A stretch of DNA of 64,000 nucleotides from Alteribacter natronophilus (GTDB lineage Bacteria; Bacillota; Bacilli; Bacillales; Salisediminibacteriaceae). A program made the position numbers and the translations under genes. The stretch lies in contig NZ_VCRO01000007.1 in the NCBI RefSeq assembly GCF_006007885.1, positions 152,001-216,000 of the forward strand, written 5' to 3'. Below the pieces are notes generated by a model that was given only the letters and a program-made list of their open reading frames with translations, did not search any database and was not told where the DNA came from. This document shows, in pieces, positions 16,350 through 23,808 of this stretch (position 1 is its first letter; the number at the start of each line of letters is the position of its first letter).

Positions 16350-17072
16350 TTAAGGGTTCAGTTCGGTAAACACCACGAGCCGTTCGCGGTGGGTGCGCTG
16401 TTCCCGGTCGAACTCACCGGTGCAGGTAATCAGATTCAGATTCCTGTCTGAGGAGCGTCCGAAGATTTTCTGAAGTGGCGCATCGTCATAAGGGTAGCTT
16501 TCCATCCCCGTCACGGTAAACACGAGGGGGCCGTCTTCCCCGTGGACAGTAATTTCGTCACCTTCTGTGAGATCCTTCAGGTCAAAAAATACAGCCGGTC
16601 CCTCACGGTCATCCACGTGGCCGGCAAGGACGGCATTACCGGTGGAACCGGGTTTTGCACCGCGGTTATACCAGCCAACGAGATCTCCGTCATCAGGGAC
16701 ATCCATCGCCCCTGTGTCTGTCAGGCCGAGAGATTCAATGTCTGCGTAGACACCGATGGCTGGAATTTCAACGGCTTCCGGCGTGATTCCCGAAACAGTG
16801 ACGGAAGAGGAATCGGGCTGCTCTTCTTCAGGGGCGGCTTCTGAATCACGGGCTGCGTTCCCCGTTTCTCCAGCAGAAGCGGAGAGTTCAGTTTCGGCCG
16901 GCGACGGGGCGTCCTCCTTCCCGGCTTCGTCTGCGCCGGCCTCAATGCTTCCTGAAACGGAGGAAACCCCTTCTTCTTTTTCCACAGAAGAAAGGTCTCC
17001 GTCCCCGCAGGCGGCTGTGATGAGAAGGGCTGTCGCCGGGAGCAGCAGGTGTTTCAGTTTACTGGTTTTCAA
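16350..17072 (-). CDS. Class F sortase with N-terminal lipobox
   Basis: Cysteine transpeptidase of about 240 residues that should anchor proteins to peptidoglycan. The sortase domain fills the C-terminal ~145 residues; catalytic His is in VLAGHVDD, Cys in LITCTGEF and Arg in HRERLVVF. The N-terminus is a hydrophobic segment ending ITAAC, a good lipobox, followed by an 80-residue acidic Ser/Glu linker, so the enzyme may be a lipoprotein instead of a plain membrane-anchored sortase. The start is taken as TTG 17072, overlapping the upstream gene's stop by 14 bases (translational coupling); no clear Shine-Dalgarno. The upstream gene encodes a protein with an MPATG sorting signal, the probable substrate. 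Confidence 0.85.
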   Translation of the reverse strand: MKTSKLKHLLLPATALLITAACGDGDLSSVEKEEGVSSVSGSIEAGADEAGKEDAPSPAETELSASAGETGNAARDSEAAPEEEQPDSSSVTVSGITPEAVEIPAIGVYADIESLGLTDTGAMDVPDDGDLVGWYNRGAKPGSTGNAVLAGHVDDREGPAVFFDLKDLTEGDEITVHGEDGPLVFTVTGMESYPYDDAPLQKIFGRSSDRNLNLITCTGEFDREQRTHRERLVVFTELNP

Positions 17073-17889
17073 GGACCGGTTTGCGCAGAAGCACAAATCC
17101 CATGGCGCCGGATGCAAGCAGGAGGACGATGATCATGCCTGCTGTGTAGCCGTTCTGGTCAGCCGTTCCGCCCATACCGGTTGCAGGCATTTCGGATGGC
17201 ATTTCATGGGATTCGTCAGCAAGGATAATTGTATCCAGGCCCGGTTCGCCGTCAGCGAAGCCTACTGCAAGTACAGTGTAAAGCATGTCGCCTGAGAGCT
17301 CAGTGCCGGAAAGGTCAAGGACAACGTCTTCAGTGCCGGATACGCGGACATCAAGGTCATATGTCCCTGGTTCAACTTCCTCATAGCCGGTTACGCCCGG
17401 GAATTCGGCGCCTTCAAACAGGATGTCGCCGCCTGCTGTCACATCAACGGCCGGAGCGTCAGGGGAAAGGTGACCGACGCGGACCCAGGCCATTCCTTCA
17501 GTCGCAGATGTTTCGTCTTCAATGACGTAAAGGTCGAGGTTCTCAAGTGTGTCGATTGCTGCAACAGTGTAGGCACCGCCTGCAGAGACTTCGAGATATG
17601 TTTCATAGACCGGTTCGTCGTGTTCACCGGCAGGATAAATGGCAACTTCGTGTTCACCGGCCGGGAGTTCTAAATAATCGGTCGCGTCTTTGAAATCTGC
17701 GCCTTCCACTACAACGTCACCGTTCACTGTTACGTCAACAGCCGGAGCGTCAGGGGAGGCGTGTACAATCCTTACCCAGGCGTCATTCTCATCGTAATCA
17801 TGACTGTCTGCAGCAGCGGTTACGGAAAACATCGAGAAAGCCAGAACACCGGACAGCATGGACAGTGATAAACGTTTAAACATTTTCAA
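17059..17889 (-). CDS. Cell-wall protein with two DUF4397 domains and MPATG sorting signal
   Basis: A 276-residue exported protein. A signal peptide (SMFSVTAAA cleavage region) is followed by two related DUF4397 repeats, each beginning AWVRI/VGHxSPDAPAVDV, and a C-terminal sorting signal: MPATG, a hydrophobic helix and a RKPVLENQ tail with a positive charge. The class F sortase gene follows with overlap, so the two form a substrate-enzyme pair. TTG 17889 is chosen for its AGGAG 9 bases upstream; ATG 17883 is the alternative. A sigma-B-type promoter lies about 45 bases before the start. The role of DUF4397 is unknown. Confidence 0.85.
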   Translation of the reverse strand: MKMFKRLSLSMLSGVLAFSMFSVTAAADSHDYDENDAWVRIVHASPDAPAVDVTVNGDVVVEGADFKDATDYLELPAGEHEVAIYPAGEHDEPVYETYLEVSAGGAYTVAAIDTLENLDLYVIEDETSATEGMAWVRVGHLSPDAPAVDVTAGGDILFEGAEFPGVTGYEEVEPGTYDLDVRVSGTEDVVLDLSGTELSGDMLYTVLAVGFADGEPGLDTIILADESHEMPSEMPATGMGGTADQNGYTAGMIIVLLLASGAMGFVLLRKPVLENQ

Positions 17890-17936
17890 ATGAATCATCT
17901 CCTGAAAGTTATTTGGTTTTGTTCCTGCGTTAACCT

Positions 17937-17962
17937 GTACCCGGGTTTTCAAAAGGTTAAAC
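17937..17962 (-). promoter_or_regulatory. Sigma-B-type promoter of the DUF4397-sortase operon
   Basis: On the minus strand GTTTAA (17962-17957), 14-base spacer, GGGTAC (17942-17937): 11 of 12 consensus matches with the same spacing as the rsbV promoter. Confidence 0.65.
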
Positions 17963-18145
17963 AATAGTTAAACAAAAATTGTACACTTTTATAATAAAAA
18001 CTTTATGTACGGTTAGTCAACAGAAGTGTCGGGATTTTCCCGGGGTTATATTGTGGGTGTTCAGTCAGATATATTCCTGCATTGGATTTTGAAGAAGGAA
18101 GAGGCGGGAATAAATAGAAAGGTATAAAACAAAGGAGTGGTTATT

Positions 18146-18487
18146 GTGTCAGATTCGATTTCATTTGAACAGTTTCTCGATGTGGAAATGCGGGTTGGTA
18201 CGATTCTGGAGGCAGAGCCTCTTGACGGCGCACGTAAGCCTGCTATTAAGATGAAAATTGATTTTGGTGAAGAAGGGGGCGTAAAGCAGTCCAGCGCCCA
18301 GGTGACGATGAGGTACACTCCCGATCAGCTTGTAGGCCGTCAGATCGTGGCGGTGACGAATTTTCCTCCGATGCGGATTGCCGGATTCAAGTCGGAAGTG
18401 CTTGTAATGGGGGCGGTTCCGGGAGAGGAGGATGTCGTTCTACTGGGGGTTGATGAACCCGTGGCGAACGGAACGAGAATCGGGTGA
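18146..18487 (+). CDS. csaA: CsaA, secretion chaperone with tRNA-binding-type fold
   Basis: A 113-residue single EMAP/tRNA-binding (OB-fold) domain protein, the normal size of Bacillus CsaA. Seen: FEQFLDVEMRVGTILEAEPLDGARKPAIKMKIDFG, QLVGRQIVAVTNFPP and GFKSEVLVMG, all conserved in CsaA. CsaA binds unfolded preproteins and SecA in B. subtilis; the fold suggests tRNA binding as well. GTG 18146 has AGGAG 8 bases upstream; GTG 18137 overlaps that site. The DUF1801 gene follows after 25 bases. Confidence 0.9.
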   Translation: MSDSISFEQFLDVEMRVGTILEAEPLDGARKPAIKMKIDFGEEGGVKQSSAQVTMRYTPDQLVGRQIVAVTNFPPMRIAGFKSEVLVMGAVPGEEDVVLLGVDEPVANGTRIG

Positions 18488-18512
18488 ATAACAGGAGGGG
18501 GGGGATAAGCGG

Positions 18513-18938
18513 ATGGGCTATGAACTGAAGACGAAGCAGAACGACGGGGATGTTTTTGCATGTATTGAGCTGGTGGAAAGTGAGAGGAAAAAAGCCGATG
18601 CCTACCGGCTTCTCGATCTGTTTTCGGAAACCACGGGTTATGAGGCGAAGATGTGGGGGGCGGGAATAATCGGCTTCGGCTCCTATAACTATAAATATGT
18701 TTCCGGTCATGAGGGACAGGCGCCCTTAACCGGATTTTCACCGAAAAAGACCAGGTTCAGTCTGTATATGGCAACCGGCGATCCGGAGCGGGAGAAGTTT
18801 CTCGATAAGCTCGGAAAGCATAAAGCAGGGAAGGCATGTGTGTACATCAATAAGCTGGAGGATGTAGATGAAGAGGTGCTGGTGGAAATGATCCGACGGT
18901 CGGTTTCCTGGCTAAAGGAAACGTATCCGGAGCGGTGA
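18513..18938 (+). CDS. DUF1801 protein (YdhG-like)
   Basis: A 141-residue soluble protein with the DUF1801 pattern: EAKMWGAGIIGFGSYNYKY, then FSLYMATGD, ACVYINKLEDVDEEVLVEMI. GGAGGGGGGGA precedes the ATG. It appears to share an operon with csaA. Function of the family is not established. Confidence 0.75.
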   Translation: MGYELKTKQNDGDVFACIELVESERKKADAYRLLDLFSETTGYEAKMWGAGIIGFGSYNYKYVSGHEGQAPLTGFSPKKTRFSLYMATGDPEREKFLDKLGKHKAGKACVYINKLEDVDEEVLVEMIRRSVSWLKETYPER

Positions 18939-18965
18939 TGCTCTGCAGTTTTTCCTTAGTAGAAA

Positions 18966-19200
18966 GAGGCTGAGACAGAAGTGTTTTCCAGACGAAAATC
19001 CAAACAATCAATATGCGGAGCAGGTAAATCGCTCCTGAAATATTCGCCGCTTTCCGCGGGAAGCGGATGAGCCTCCGCGTGCTTCGCACTGCGGGGTCTC
19101 ACCTGCGCTTTTCCTCCCGCAGGAGTCGGCGAATATTTCATCCGCTGGTCAGCTTTTTGTTCGGCTAATAATCTAAACACTTTCCTTGTGTTCCAGCCTC
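18966..19200. repeat. Dispersed repeat, copy A (filled form, 235 bp)
   Basis: Terminal inverted repeats GAGGCTGAGACAGAAGTGTTT and AAACACTTTCCTTGTGTTCCAGCCTC bound the element. The outer parts align with copy B at 34533-34672 (opposite strand), but copy A holds an extra 95 bases between two CCGCT direct repeats (19047-19051 and 19142-19146). This inner block resembles the C/D/E type repeat (CTTTCCGCGGG, GCGGGGTCT, CCCGCAGGAGTCGGCG). The element abuts the stop codon of the downstream minus-strand gene. Confidence 0.85.
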
Positions 19201-19205
19201 TCAGT

Positions 19206-20111
19206 TTACTGGGTTTCGATATTTTCATGAGGGGAGACGAGCCTGAAGGAGGCAGTGTCCTGAAGTTCATCTCCTACATACACGTCAACTTCGTATTCCC
19301 CTGATGACAGGTTGTGGTCGCCTGTATCCAGGAGGGGGATATTTATGCTGCTTGAGCGGAAGAACGTGTCGGACCGCTCGTAGACGAGCTCACGCTCTCC
19401 TTCACCGACCCGGTAAAGCTCCACATGGATGCCGTCAGTGCCGATCGGGTCCCCATTTTCATAGTAGAGAACGAGTCCCGAGCTGAACAGCTGAAAAACG
19501 GGTTCTTCTTCGATTTCCCACGGGGCGTCCGGGGTGTTCAATTCATCCATGTATACAAAGGCACCTTCCGGAAGGCCGGGGGAGTATTCCCACTCGGCAA
19601 GAAGGGTCCATGGGTATACGGCAAACACGATTACCACCGCGGGGGCAAAAACGGCTGAAATCCAGCTGGCCCCGGTCTGGGAAAATAAAGGCACCTGTGC
19701 ACGGTCAGGCTTCTGTGCCCGTTCGGCTTCCGCAGCTTTTCTTACTTTTGTTCCGTAAAGGGCATTCCCTTTCAGACCGGAAAGCAGGTGAAGAACCGTG
19801 AGAATGACGATGAAACCAATCAGCTCCAGTGGTGCGGTAATCCCGGTTGTGTACTGGATGTAAGGGAAAAAGGAAGCAGCTGTTGTAAACAGGACAAGTA
19901 TTGTAAAGTAAAGCGTCATCCAGCCATACATCCGCCGGTAGGCAAACCAGAACGGGGACACGAGCAGAGCCGCTGTGTTGAGGCCGGCATAACGTTCAGG
20001 CTGGCTGTGGGTCTGCCACTTGTCTTTGTAATATGTATCGTTTGATCCAATAATCCGGCTGATGCGCCTGTCTTCTTTTTTTAACAGTGATTTAAGGGTT
20101 CGGTCGTTCAT
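19206..20111 (-). CDS. DUF2628-type membrane protein with extracellular domain
   Basis: A 301-residue protein. After a basic N-terminus comes the DUF2628-like NTAALLVSPFWFAYRRMYGWM segment that leads into membrane helices; three to four helices lie between residues ~45 and 170, followed by a ~130-residue C-terminal region outside the membrane with beta-rich, Asp/Glu-rich sequence. AAAGGAGCTCCGCA precedes the ATG. Function unknown; the C-terminal region resembles a ligand- or matrix-facing beta domain, which is inference. Confidence 0.65.
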   Translation of the reverse strand: MNDRTLKSLLKKEDRRISRIIGSNDTYYKDKWQTHSQPERYAGLNTAALLVSPFWFAYRRMYGWMTLYFTILVLFTTAASFFPYIQYTTGITAPLELIGFIVILTVLHLLSGLKGNALYGTKVRKAAEAERAQKPDRAQVPLFSQTGASWISAVFAPAVVIVFAVYPWTLLAEWEYSPGLPEGAFVYMDELNTPDAPWEIEEEPVFQLFSSGLVLYYENGDPIGTDGIHVELYRVGEGERELVYERSDTFFRSSSINIPLLDTGDHNLSSGEYEVDVYVGDELQDTASFRLVSPHENIETQ

Positions 20112-20213
20112 TGCGGAGCTCCTTTCGTATCAGGGAACCTCAAATTTCCCTTTCTCAGTTTACCACGTCCGACCTGGTATGCGCACGGGTTCCGGCTGCT
20201 GTCCTGAACGGCC

Positions 20214-20242
20214 TTGTCATTTTTTTCTTAACGGGGTATGAT
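20214..20242 (+). promoter_or_regulatory. Sigma-A promoter of the T-box-argS unit
   Basis: TTGTCA (20214-20219), 17-base spacer, TATGAT (20237-20242). Confidence 0.8.
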
Positions 20243-20249
20243 ACAGAAA

Positions 20250-20484
20250 AGATATGATACGAATTCCGCTGACGAAAAGAGTAGCCGGAAGGAAGCCTTC
20301 AGCGAGCCGGGGATGGTGTAAGCCCGGCGGAACCCTTCCGGTGAACCGCATTTCCGAGGACGCTGTCTGAGCCGGCAGCCGGGGTTATTCACCCCGTTAT
20401 CCGTAAGAGTGGTCGTTGTACAAATAGAGTGGCACCGCGGGCAGACACCCGTCTCTGTAAAAGGAGACGGGTGTCTGTTTTTTT
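20250..20484 (+). promoter_or_regulatory. T-box riboswitch, arginine (CGC specifier)
   Basis: A complete T-box leader: Stem I with GAGCCGGGGATGGTGTAAGCCCGG distal part, specifier region GAAC-CGC-A (CGC at 20347-20349, an Arg codon), T-box sequence AGAGTGGCACCGCGGG (20426-20441), and an intrinsic terminator AGACACCCGTCTC / GGAGACGGGTGTCT with T7. Uncharged tRNA-Arg(GCG-reading) should favour read-through into argS. The matching specifier and downstream gene support each other. The window's own tRNA-Arg at 63814 has anticodon ACG, which reads CGC via inosine. Confidence 0.92.
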
Positions 20485-20529
20485 GTAATGCTGTGTTCGT
20501 ATACATTGTTGTTATTAACCAAATTAATG

Positions 20530-20640
20530 ATGCAGCGAAAGGCGGCGACTCCAGCGGGAATAGCATAAGCTGAAGACCCCGCAGGGCGTTTTTCCCGAGG
20601 AGGCTGAAGCGATGCCCGCGGAAAGCGTCCGCCTGCAGGG
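20530..20640 (+). repeat. Dispersed intergenic repeat, copy D, inside the argS leader
   Basis: Shares TGCAGCGAAAGG, GGCGACTCCAGCGGGAATAG, GAAGACCCCGCAGGGC, TTTTTCCCGAGGAGGCTGAAG, GCCCGCGGAAAGCGTCCGCC with copies C and E. It sits between the T-box terminator and the argS Shine-Dalgarno and must be transcribed with argS. Confidence 0.88.
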
Positions 20641-20727
20641 TACTTTTCCGGCCTGAACCCGGAAAACGTTCGCCTCCAGCGACTGGTATAAAAGAAGAGA
20701 GCCAGACAGGAAAGGGAGACTGATCAG

Positions 20728-22404
20728 ATGAATCTGAAAGCAGTTTATACGAAAGCACTGTTTAACGTACTGAAGGAAGACCTGAGCGAAAAGGAAGTCG
20801 AGGCACTGATTGAATTTCCGAAGCACGAAGCACACGGAGATCTGGCGTTTCCCTGTTTCAGACTTGCCTCCGTCAGAAAGCAGGCTCCAAACGTAATTTC
20901 CGCTGATGTGGCGGGGAAGCTTTCGGATCCGCTTATTGAACGGGCGGAAGCGGCCGGTCCCTATGTGAACATTTTCTTTAACCGTAAAGAAGTAAGCACG
21001 GAAGCTCTCAGGCAGCTCGAAGTACTCGGGCCTAAATTCGGGGACGGGCTTCGAAAAGAGAAGAACGTCGTGTTTGATTTTTCCTCACCTAACATTGCCA
21101 AGCCGTTTTCAATGGGGCATCTGCGCTCGACAATCATCGGACGGTCCCTTGCCGGTATCGCAGAAAAGAACGGATACAACGCCGTAAAGATCAATCACCT
21201 TGGTGACTGGGGGACGCAGTTCGGGAAGCTCATGTGCGCTTATACCCGGTGGGGGTCCGAAGCGGAAGTCCGGGAAAACCCGATTCCGGCCCTGATGCGC
21301 TACTATGTGCGGTACCACGAAGAAGCGGAAAAAGCTCCCGAGCTGGATGATGAAGCACGGGCGTGGTTTAAAAAGCTCGAGGACCAGGATGTTGAGGCGG
21401 TCAAGCTCTGGAACTGGTTCAAGGAGGAATCACTCAAGGAGTTCAGCAAAGTTTACGATCTCCTTGGTATTGAGTTTGATCATATGCAGGGGGAGTCATT
21501 CTATAACGATAAGATGGCGCCTGTAGCAGCTGAGCTGGAAGAAAAGAATCTGCTTGTGGAGTCAGACGGTGCCATGGTGGTGGAGACCGGTGAAGATGAA
21601 CCGCCGTGTCTGATTAAGAAAAAAGACGGTACGACGCTTTACGCCACCCGTGACCTGGCGGCAGCGATTTACCGGAAAAAGCAGTTTGATTTCCACAAGT
21701 GTGTCTACGTGGTCGGAGCCGAGCAGCAGCTGCATTTTTCCCAGGTGAAAACGGTCCTTGGCAGGATGGGGTATAACTGGACAGACGATCTTGTCCATGT
21801 CCCGTTCGGGCTGATCCTTCAGGGAGGAAAAAAGATGTCCACCCGTAAAGGAAAGATCGTCCTGCTTGAGGATGTCCTGCGTGATGCGATAGGGAGAGCA
21901 GAGAGGAATATTGTCGAAAAGAATCCGTCCCTTGAAAACCGGGAGGAAGTAGCGATGGATGTAGGTACAGGTGCTGTTGTGTTTCATGACCTGAAAAATG
22001 AGCGGATCAACAGCGTCGAATTTAACCTCGAACACATGCTCACTTTTGAAGGGGAAACGGGGCCTTACGTGCAGTATACCCATGCCCGTGCCATGACGCT
22101 TCTGGAGCGGGCGGAAGCGGATCCTGATCCGGGTGCTCTCGACGGTGATGAAGCATGGGCGGTTGTAAAGGAACTTCTTGCATTTCCTTCCGCAGTGGAA
22201 CGGGCGTGGTCCCAGTATGAACCGTCTGTCATTGCCAAATATGTGCTAGGACTTTCCTCAGCGTTTAATTCGTACTACGGGAAGGTACGCATTCTTGAAG
22301 ACGACGACCAGCTTCAGGCGAGACTCGCTCTCGTAAAAGCGGTTACGGATGTCCTGAAAGAAGGTCTCGGTCTTCTCGGGGTTAAAGCGCCTGACCGGAT
22401 GTAG
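20728..22404 (+). CDS. argS: Arginyl-tRNA synthetase
   Basis: A 558-residue class I synthetase, the short form found in Bacillus. The Arg-tRNA synthetase N-terminal additional domain is residues ~1-100; the HIGH-type motif is SMGHLRST after SSPNIAKPF, the KMSKS-type loop is KKMSTRKGK, and the DALR anticodon-binding domain (VQYTHARA onward) ends the protein. It charges tRNA-Arg in translation. ATG 20728 has AAAGGGAGA upstream. The arginine-specific T-box upstream gives its regulation. Confidence 0.97.
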   Translation: MNLKAVYTKALFNVLKEDLSEKEVEALIEFPKHEAHGDLAFPCFRLASVRKQAPNVISADVAGKLSDPLIERAEAAGPYVNIFFNRKEVSTEALRQLEVLGPKFGDGLRKEKNVVFDFSSPNIAKPFSMGHLRSTIIGRSLAGIAEKNGYNAVKINHLGDWGTQFGKLMCAYTRWGSEAEVRENPIPALMRYYVRYHEEAEKAPELDDEARAWFKKLEDQDVEAVKLWNWFKEESLKEFSKVYDLLGIEFDHMQGESFYNDKMAPVAAELEEKNLLVESDGAMVVETGEDEPPCLIKKKDGTTLYATRDLAAAIYRKKQFDFHKCVYVVGAEQQLHFSQVKTVLGRMGYNWTDDLVHVPFGLILQGGKKMSTRKGKIVLLEDVLRDAIGRAERNIVEKNPSLENREEVAMDVGTGAVVFHDLKNERINSVEFNLEHMLTFEGETGPYVQYTHARAMTLLERAEADPDPGALDGDEAWAVVKELLAFPSAVERAWSQYEPSVIAKYVLGLSSAFNSYYGKVRILEDDDQLQARLALVKAVTDVLKEGLGLLGVKAPDRM

Positions 22405-22499
22405 GGCTGCCGGCGTTCAGCTTCGCGGGACCAGAGGTTCACTGCCTGAAAGGTATACTCATCTGAATGAATGTTATAAAGATGTCACAAACCCTTCTT

Positions 22500-22522
22500 G
22501 AAAGCCGGGCCTCCCGGCTTTA
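22500..22522 (+). terminator. Possible terminator after argS
   Basis: AAAGCCGGG / CCCGGCTTT stem with a 3-base loop, followed only by TATATTAG; T-run weak. Confidence 0.45.
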
Positions 22523-22570
22523 TATTAGAAAGTAGACTCTATGAATTAATACCGCCAGGGGGTAACATAA

Positions 22571-23602
22571 ATGAAAAAAACAGCATGGTTTGGTCTCTCT
22601 TTTGCACTGGCAGTTGCAGCGGCTGCCTGTCAGAACGAAGACGCTCCTGAAAACGGGGCCGCGAACGGGGAAGCCGATCCTGAAGAAAACGGGGATGCCT
22701 CTCAGGAGGAAGCGGTCGATCTGGACGGTGACGAATTTTACGTCCACAACGACGAACTCCAGATGACCCATATTCACGGACTCGGGTACGCAGGGAACGA
22801 TGGGCTGCTTTATGTGGCCACTCATCACGGACTGGCGATTTACGATGACGGTTCCTGGTACGAAACTGCCGAGGAGAAAAATGACTACATGGGCTTCAAC
22901 GCTGTAGAATCAGGTTTTTACACCAGCGGTCACCCGGGGGAAGCGTCAAGCTTTGATGTGGATCCGATCGGTCTCGTGAAAAGCACCGATGGAGGAAAGA
23001 CGCTGGAATCCCTTGATCTTCTCGGGGAAACAGATTTCCATGTAAAAGGTACGGGCTATTACTCCAATGCGGTTTACGTCTATAACCCGGCTCCGAGCGA
23101 CCGACTTGAGGAAACAGGTCTTTATTATACGCTGGACGACGCAGAGTCGTGGGAAAAAGCGGAAGGTGACGGCCTGCCCGAAGCCAATTACGATCAGGGA
23201 GGATACCCGGATTACTCAGTTGCCGTGCATCCTGTAGAAGAGAGTACGCTTGCTGTCGGTACAGCGGAAGGACTTTTTCTCTCGGAGGATTATGGGAATA
23301 CGTTTGAACAGACAACAGTGGATCTGCCGGTCATGAGTGCTGTGTTTCACGAGGAACAGGTGTATGCAGCAGTCTGGGACGGTGAAGTCCGTCTTGTCCA
23401 GCTTGACGGCGAAGAAGTGACAGAACTGAACATGCCTGAAATCGACGAGCAGGACGGCATTCAGTACATTGCCGTTAACCCTGAGTATCGCGAGGAAATA
23501 GCTGTTACGACCTTCATGGGCGACGGTTTTCTGAGTGAGGACAGCGGTGCCGAGTGGAAGCAGATTATTGAAGGCGGCGGCGTACACGGGGATGAACATT
23601 AA
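22571..23602 (+). CDS. F510_1955-type glycosylhydrolase-like lipoprotein
   Basis: A 343-residue lipoprotein: signal segment ending AAAAC, then an acidic linker (to ~residue 50) and a beta-propeller with BNR/sialidase-type Asp-box repeats (KSTDGGKTLESL, YTLDDAESWEK, LSEDYGNTFEQ, LSEDSGAEWKQ). HIHGLGY and VATHHGLAIYDDG are typical of the F510_1955 family. These proteins are annotated as glycosyl hydrolases but enzymatic proof is lacking. It stands just before the copper ATPase, with its own terminator between them, so any link to metal handling is only positional. Confidence 0.7.
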   Translation: MKKTAWFGLSFALAVAAAACQNEDAPENGAANGEADPEENGDASQEEAVDLDGDEFYVHNDELQMTHIHGLGYAGNDGLLYVATHHGLAIYDDGSWYETAEEKNDYMGFNAVESGFYTSGHPGEASSFDVDPIGLVKSTDGGKTLESLDLLGETDFHVKGTGYYSNAVYVYNPAPSDRLEETGLYYTLDDAESWEKAEGDGLPEANYDQGGYPDYSVAVHPVEESTLAVGTAEGLFLSEDYGNTFEQTTVDLPVMSAVFHEEQVYAAVWDGEVRLVQLDGEEVTELNMPEIDEQDGIQYIAVNPEYREEIAVTTFMGDGFLSEDSGAEWKQIIEGGGVHGDEH

Positions 23603-23616
23603 TTTAATTTTTTCTG

Positions 23617-23650
23617 AACACACAGTCTGGAGTGGCTGTGTGTTTTTTCA
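23617..23650 (+). terminator. Rho-independent terminator after the lipoprotein gene
   Basis: ACACACAG / CTGTGTGT stem, 10-base loop, T6. Confidence 0.85.
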
Positions 23651-23739
23651 GATTGCGGTGAGGTTTTGACTTGGGATTTCCCGATGGCAGAGCAGGGAGT
23701 CTGTCCCTTTCCTCTTCGCCGCTTGCGGAAACTTCACCC

Positions 23740-23768
23740 TTGATTCATATACCCCTATGAGGTATATT
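23740..23768 (+). promoter_or_regulatory. copA promoter with palindromic metal-regulator operator
   Basis: Promoter TTGATT (23740-23745), 17-base spacer, TATATT (23763-23768). A dyad ATATACC-N7-GGTATAT (23747-23767) with core CCCCTATGAGG fills the spacer and overlaps the -10. Position and TACCCC core resemble CsoR sites at Bacillus copZA; the regulator gene is not in the window. Confidence 0.7.
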
Positions 23769-23808
23769 GAGGGTAACTACAGCAGTAAAAAAACAGGAGG
23801 TTCCGCTT

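Noticed and set aside
20112-20213. Extra regulatory RNA upstream of the T-box
   Set aside because: This stretch holds only divergent promoter sequence and the ribosome binding site of the minus-strand gene.
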